This document shows positions 5,837 to 9,310 of a stretch of 9,310 nucleotides of DNA, one piece after another. This stretch comes from Chromatiales bacterium (GTDB taxonomy: Bacteria > Pseudomonadota > Gammaproteobacteria > UBA6429 > Thiohalophilaceae). Location of the stretch: contig JALUTJ010000392.1 in NCBI GenBank assembly GCA_027057985.1, positions 1 to 9,310 on the forward strand, given 5' to 3'. Numbering within the stretch: the stretch's first letter is position 1; each line of letters begins with the position of its first letter. The notes under the pieces were generated by a model. It saw only the letters and a list, made by a program, of their open reading frames with translations, did no database searches and was not told the origin of the DNA. The position numbers and the translations under genes are program-made.

Positions 5837-6025
5837 TTATCGTGTAGAGGTAAAGGCAGATTCGAGCTGTTCTTCCCAGTCTTCCGGGGTATCGACGAAA
5901 GGTGGTTTCACATCCATGCGAAAGAACATCTCCCCGGATTTGCCCTTCTCGCTGATCACTTCTGCCAGTTCTTTAAAAGATTCAATTTCGTGTCCCTCTA
6001 AAAGGACTTCACTTAACCACAACAT
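5837..6025 (-). CDS. Small acidic orphan protein, 62 residues
   Basis: I do not recognise this family. The protein is acidic. It starts with a short hydrophobic strand (MLWLSEVLLEG), followed by a helix (ESFKELAEVISEKG, about 15-28), a strand EMFFRMDVKPPF (32-43) and a helical tail (TPEDWEEQLESAF, 46-58). No cysteine or metal motif is seen, and the first residues are too few and too acidic to be a signal peptide. It is real by context: an ATG with AGGA about nine bases upstream, 18 bases after the TauD-type gene and 13 bases before the Cas6-like gene, all on one strand. Tight spacing suggests co-expression and perhaps a complex with the Cas6-like protein, but this is inference. Confidence 0.75.
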   Translation of the reverse strand: MLWLSEVLLEGHEIESFKELAEVISEKGKSGEMFFRMDVKPPFVDTPEDWEEQLESAFTSTR

Positions 6026-6043
6026 AATGTTTTTCCTAAAATA

Positions 6044-6982
6044 TCAGGATATTCGTGACTGAATATCATTGTAAGTTGTCTTTGCCAGGCGATCATAGAA
6101 ACGCCCGCGGTAAATCAGCCGGTGCTGACCGGTTTCATCATCATCTTCGAAGCCGGTTCGGTTATGTAGCACGTTATTGCAAACTAGTCCCTGCCCCGGC
6201 TCCAGGCGATGCCTGAATATCCAGGGTGAATCGCTGGCAAGAAAATCATCCATTGCCTGAACCGCTTCCCGGGTAACTTCATTATCAGTCCAGATAATAT
6301 TGCGTTTGCGAGCACTGTAACGCATATGCAGGCTGCCACCACAGGCATCCACCGAAAATACCGGGCCGGTCTGTGCTCCGCGAATCTCCACACCATTTTC
6401 AATATTGGCTGGAATCGTCATCACATCTTCTTCCATGAGTGCTGATATATAGGCCGGATTGCGATCTCTCAAGTGAATATAAAGCATTTCATGGTCCACC
6501 AGCGCATTTTCACCACCTCGGGCGGCCGGGCTGACGCAATGCAGTACGATCGAGCGTATCTGTTGCTCGGGTAAATTGTAATAACCGTCCGTATGCCAGC
6601 TGAGTTTCAGGTTACTATAAGGGATATAGCCCTGTTGACGACCATTTTCCATGACCTGAAGCGACGTAATACTGTCATTATCTGCTCCCAGGTTCTTGTC
6701 CAGGCGCTCGATGCCGAGCTGCCGGCCAATAGATTCAACAATTTTCTTGTCGGCAATATCAGAGACATTATTAATAGTATAGATGGCCATGTTGGCGCGG
6801 ATAAAGCACTCATTCAGGCGTGCCTTTTCATTCTGACCAAGAGAAAACGGGTTATCAATTTCCACCAGCAGTTCTTCAGCTGCAGCAGGATAAACCGATA
6901 TTTTCCAGTCACGCCACTGCTGGTAGGCCGCTTCTGCATCTGGGTGCAGCGAAAAGGGAGAATCTGTCGTGACAATATTCAT
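6044..6982 (-). CDS. TauD/TfdA-family Fe(II)/2-oxoglutarate dioxygenase
   Basis: The 312-residue protein has the TauD fold signature. The facial triad is H130-T-D132 (in LSWHTDGYYN) and H273 (in NNVLHNRTGF). R288 (QHRLIYRGRFYDR), fifteen residues after the distal histidine, is the expected 2-oxoglutarate arginine. The stretch SPAARGGENALVDHEMLY (151-168) is also typical. Length and catalytic residues are normal, so it is likely active. TauD relatives release sulfite from taurine or alkylsulfonates, but others act on quite different substrates. With no sulfonate transporter nearby, the substrate is open. Placement next to dsrAB makes an organosulfur substrate attractive but unproven. It is the first gene of the operon with the 62-residue and Cas6-like genes, divergent from dsrA. 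The ATG lacks a clear ribosome binding site. Confidence 0.9.
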   Translation of the reverse strand: MNIVTTDSPFSLHPDAEAAYQQWRDWKISVYPAAAEELLVEIDNPFSLGQNEKARLNECFIRANMAIYTINNVSDIADKKIVESIGRQLGIERLDKNLGADNDSITSLQVMENGRQQGYIPYSNLKLSWHTDGYYNLPEQQIRSIVLHCVSPAARGGENALVDHEMLYIHLRDRNPAYISALMEEDVMTIPANIENGVEIRGAQTGPVFSVDACGGSLHMRYSARKRNIIWTDNEVTREAVQAMDDFLASDSPWIFRHRLEPGQGLVCNNVLHNRTGFEDDDETGQHRLIYRGRFYDRLAKTTYNDIQSRIS

Positions 6983-7209
6983 AAATATAAATTCAAGTTA
7001 TACCCGCTTAAGTATTGCAATCCTGGTCTGCAACAGTAAAATACGCCCACGAAGTATGTGGTATTCCTGAGTTAATTACTAGGTTATACCATGTTTACCG
7101 TCAGGTGTCGTAAACAACGTTTAATTTGAAGTGATTAGCAGACTATTATCTCCTGCCCTCACCCTTCAAGGATAGCGCGATTTAAACACATACGGTAAGG
7201 GATACTGAA

Positions 7210-7245
7210 TATCCAGCAGGTAATACTGGATAAGTTGTTGTTTTT
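7210..7245 (+). terminator. Terminator-like hairpin with T-rich tail, possible attenuator
   Basis: A 7-bp stem, tatccag (7210-7216) with ctggata (7226-7232), has a 9-base loop. A T-rich stretch, gttgttgttttt, follows at 7234-7245. On the plus strand this resembles a weak intrinsic terminator about 330 bases before dsrA. It matters only if transcription starts upstream of it, for which no strong promoter was seen. Confidence 0.35.
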
Positions 7246-7365
7246 ACGTCTTTTTTAAAGACCAACAGCAAGCGTGAATTTTGTATTGTGATGCAGCAGG
7301 ACGATTTGGATCAGGTGAACTATACCCACAATGGGATAAGATCACCCATTCGAATCCCCCATCAG

Positions 7366-7381
7366 TGTGATTCTCGTCACG
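7366..7381. promoter_or_regulatory. CRP-like palindrome upstream of dsrA
   Basis: The bases TGTGA-N6-TCACG match the CRP consensus TGTGA-N6-TCACA at nine of ten half-site positions. The centre lies about 200 bases before the dsrA start and about 140 bases before the proposed -35 box. A CRP/FNR-superfamily regulator could bind here; the site is far for simple activation of the proximal promoter. Confidence 0.35.
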
Positions 7382-7511
7382 CACAGGGGCACATAGACTG
7401 CGTCGCAACTGAAAAAGTACTGTCGTTATGGTTTTGAACCCAATATTGTGTGGGTACAGAGTTATAACAACACAAGAAGTGGGTGGTTATTACCGCTGGT
7501 AGTGACTACAC

Positions 7512-7541
7512 TTGATAACTTTAATTTCGAAAATTTATAAC
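7512..7541 (+). promoter_or_regulatory. Probable sigma70 promoter of dsrA
   Basis: TTGATA (7512-7517), an 18-base spacer and TATAAC (7536-7541) fit a sigma70-type promoter. Transcription would start near 7548, giving a leader of under 30 bases that contains the strong ribosome binding site AGGAG (7564-7568), six bases before the dsrA ATG. Confidence 0.5.
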
Positions 7542-7574
7542 GCGACTAACGGGTAACCGATTTAGGAGAACGCA

Positions 7575-8834
7575 ATGTCAAAAGCTACGATTCATGACAC
7601 ACCAATGCTGGATGAACTGGAAAAAGGTCCATGGCCTTCATTCATTTCAGGCTTCAAACGTCTTCGTGACGACCATCCAAGTGAACGCATCAACAAAGCT
7701 GTTGGTGACTTACTCGGTCAATTAGAACACTCTTACGAAACCCGTAAAGGTTACTGGAAAGGTGGTACCGTATCAGTATTCGGTTACGGTGGTGGTATCA
7801 TTCCACGTTTCTCAGAAGTTGGTGACGCATTCCCTGAATCAAAAGAATTCCACACTTTACGTGTACAGCCTTCACCAGGTAACTACTACACTACAGACAT
7901 GATGAACCAACTGGCTGACAGCTGGGAAAAATACGGTTCTGGTCTGATTACCTTCCACGGTCAAACCGGTAACATCATGTTCATCGGTACTGACACTGAA
8001 AACACTCAGCACTTCTTTGATGAAATCAACGAATACGGCTGGGATCTGGGTGGTGCTGGTCCTTGTGTACGTACTGCTATGTCCTGTGTTGGTGCTGCTC
8101 GTTGTGAACAGTCCTGTGCAAACGAACACGCCATTCACCGTCACCTGGTAAATGAATTTGTTGATGACGTTCACCGTCCGGCCCTGCCATACAAGTTCAA
8201 GTTCAAAGTTTCTGGTTGTCCAAACGATTGTCAGAACTCTATTGAACGTTCTGACTTTGCTGTAATTGGTACATGGCGTGATGACATGAAAATCGATCAG
8301 GCTGAAGTCAAGAACTTCATCGAAGCCAAAGGTCGTCAATATGTTATCGACAACGTAATTACTCGTTGCCCAACTAACTGTATGACTCTGTCTGATAACG
8401 ACGAACTGACTGTTGATAATCACAACTGTGTTCGTTGCATGCACTGTCTGAATGTTATGAATAAAGCCCTGTCTCCTGGAGATGACAAAGGTGTTACTGT
8501 TCTTATCGGTGGTAAGCGTACACTGAAGATCGGTGACCTGATGGGTACCGTTGTCGTTCCATTCAAGAAGCTGGAAACTGCTGAAGATTACGAAGAACTG
8601 GTTGAACTGGCTGGTGACGTTATCGACTTCTTCGCTGAAAATGCACTTGAGCACGAACGTACTGGTGAAATGATTGAACGTATCGGCCTGGTTAACTTCC
8701 TCGAAGGTGTTGGTATCGAAGTTGACCCACACATGGTTAACAACCCACGTCAGGTCTCTTATGTTCGTATGGACGGTTGGGACGAAGAAGCTAAGAAATG
8801 GTTTGAACGCAAAGCTGAAGAAGCAACTGCGTAA
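7575..8834 (+). CDS. dsrA: Reverse-type dissimilatory sulfite reductase, alpha subunit
   Basis: The 419-residue protein is a full-length DsrA. The siroheme/[4Fe-4S] cysteines are C171-x5-C177 and C215-x3-C219 (in SGCPNDCQNS). The inserted ferredoxin domain has C265-x3-C269 and C285-x2-C288-x2-C291 (in NCVRCMHCLN), which supply a second [4Fe-4S] cluster. The N-terminal YETRKGYWKGGTVSVFGYGG and LRVQPSPGNYYTT are typical of the alpha subunit. In sulfur oxidisers the cytoplasmic alpha2beta2 enzyme, with DsrC, oxidises sulfane sulfur to sulfite; the oxidative type is inferred from overall similarity and the DsrC-like and proteobacterial context. AGGAG lies six bases before the ATG. Codon use is strongly biased (CGT, GGT, GTT, GAA), unlike the genes to its left, as expected for a very highly expressed enzyme. 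dsrB follows after 54 bases. Confidence 0.97.
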   Translation: MSKATIHDTPMLDELEKGPWPSFISGFKRLRDDHPSERINKAVGDLLGQLEHSYETRKGYWKGGTVSVFGYGGGIIPRFSEVGDAFPESKEFHTLRVQPSPGNYYTTDMMNQLADSWEKYGSGLITFHGQTGNIMFIGTDTENTQHFFDEINEYGWDLGGAGPCVRTAMSCVGAARCEQSCANEHAIHRHLVNEFVDDVHRPALPYKFKFKVSGCPNDCQNSIERSDFAVIGTWRDDMKIDQAEVKNFIEAKGRQYVIDNVITRCPTNCMTLSDNDELTVDNHNCVRCMHCLNVMNKALSPGDDKGVTVLIGGKRTLKIGDLMGTVVVPFKKLETAEDYEELVELAGDVIDFFAENALEHERTGEMIERIGLVNFLEGVGIEVDPHMVNNPRQVSYVRMDGWDEEAKKWFERKAEEATA

Positions 8835-8888
8835 CTCAATCGCATTCATAATTTAACGAATTAAGATTTAAAGAACTAGGAGATTAAT

Positions 8889-9310
8889 ATGGCTCTTGAA
8901 GATATGCGTTCACCGATTGAATCTGGTTGCCCAGACGGCTTCCAGTATATGCATCCAACAATGCGTAAAAACTTCGGTCAGTGGAAATATCATGAACATC
9001 CACGTCCAGGCGTATTACTACACGTTGCTCACAGTGGTGACAAAATCTGGACTGTAAAAGCTGGTACTCAGCGTATTCTTGATGTTTACACCTTACGTAA
9101 GCTGACTGAAATCGGTGACAAGTTTGCTGATGGTTACATCCGCTTTACTTTACGTTCAAACATCGAGTACATGGTCACTGATGAGGCTAAAGTTGAACCT
9201 TTAATCAAGGCTCTGGAAGATGCTGGCTTTATCGTTGGTGGTACTGCAAACTCTGTTGCTATGCTGTCACACACTCAGGGCTGGTTACACTGTGATATCC
9301 CAGGTACTGA
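8889..9310 (+). CDS. dsrB: Dissimilatory sulfite reductase, beta subunit (5' part)
   Basis: The frame opens at ATG 8889 and reaches the window edge after 140 full codons, so the 3' part is missing. The start MALEDMRSPIESGCPDGFQY and the segment MRKNFGQWKYHEHPRPGVL are characteristic of DsrB. The later KIWTVKAGTQRILDVYTLRK and FTLRSNIEYMV belong to the first sulfite-reductase half domain; the beta-subunit cluster cysteines lie beyond the edge. AGGAG (8878-8882) is six bases upstream, nearly the same layout as for dsrA, and codon bias is equally strong. It pairs with DsrA to form the alpha2beta2 enzyme and is surely co-transcribed with it. No sign of a defect is seen in the visible part. Confidence 0.96.
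   Translation, partial: MALEDMRSPIESGCPDGFQYMHPTMRKNFGQWKYHEHPRPGVLLHVAHSGDKIWTVKAGTQRILDVYTLRKLTEIGDKFADGYIRFTLRSNIEYMVTDEAKVEPLIKALEDAGFIVGGTANSVAMLSHTQGWLHCDIPGT

Larger units (their letters stand above)
6983..7574. promoter_or_regulatory. 592-base divergent regulatory region upstream of dsrA
   Basis: No credible gene was found in this stretch; reading frames are short. It holds several small dyads: taaac/gttta (7111-7123), tatccag/ctggata (7210-7232), aatggg/cccatt (7330-7350) and accca/tgggt (7438-7455). A longer-range pairing is also possible between tacccaca (7323-7330) and tgtgggta (7449-7456), which would compete with the last two stems. A CRP-like palindrome and a promoter are listed separately. 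The length and dyad content suggest several regulator sites or a structured leader; which it is cannot be told from sequence. Confidence 0.6.

Noticed and set aside
6593..7039. Open frame of 148 residues on the plus strand overlapping the TauD-type gene start
   Set aside because: Most of it is antisense to a well-supported TauD-family gene; no ribosome site or domain was seen.
7872..8849. Open frame of 325 residues on the minus strand opposite dsrA
   Set aside because: It is a shadow of dsrA. The strong codon bias of dsrA removes stop codons in this antisense frame, and the translation is rich in T, V, N and F with no recognisable domain or ribosome site.

Overview
The window comes from a sulfur-oxidising proteobacterium, most likely a gammaproteobacterium. 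The anchor is a complete dsrA at 7575-8834, followed by the start of dsrB, which runs off the right edge. The DsrAB sequences look like the oxidative (reverse) type, and a DsrC-family protein plus several small orphan proteins lie nearby. Genus cannot be set from the sequence alone. No transposase, tRNA, rRNA or CRISPR array was seen.

Left part (1-3087): a 182-residue hypothetical protein on the minus strand is divergent from a plus-strand run of three genes. These encode a 352-residue conserved hypothetical protein (possibly the Sfum_1244/DUF6866 family), a prolyl-4-hydroxylase-type Fe(II)/2-oxoglutarate oxygenase and a GNAT acetyltransferase. Middle part (3146-5000): a 105-residue orphan (minus) is divergent from a PiuC/YbiX-type PKHD hydroxylase (plus). 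The hydroxylase ends at a strong bidirectional terminator, which faces a 69-residue orphan (minus). Next, also on minus, is a DsrC/TusE homologue that lacks both functional cysteines of DsrC.

Right part (5122-6982): a tight minus-strand operon runs TauD-type dioxygenase, 62-residue orphan, then a 233-residue protein that I recognise as resembling the Cas6/Cmx6 family of CRISPR RNA endonucleases. No other cas gene or repeat array is visible. This operon is divergent from dsrAB across a 592-base intergenic region. That region holds a CRP-like palindrome, a terminator-like hairpin, other short dyads and a good sigma70-type promoter just before dsrA.

How the parts fit: DsrAB is the core siroheme sulfite reductase, working in reverse to oxidise sulfane sulfur delivered by DsrC. 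The cysteine-free DsrC paralogue cannot carry sulfur in the known way and may act as a regulator or adaptor. The Cas6-like protein, the cysteine-less DsrC relative and four small or hypothetical proteins beside dsrAB are the best candidates for an undescribed dsr-linked module. Three unrelated Fe(II)/2-oxoglutarate oxygenases within 5 kb are also notable. All functional links beyond family assignment are inference.
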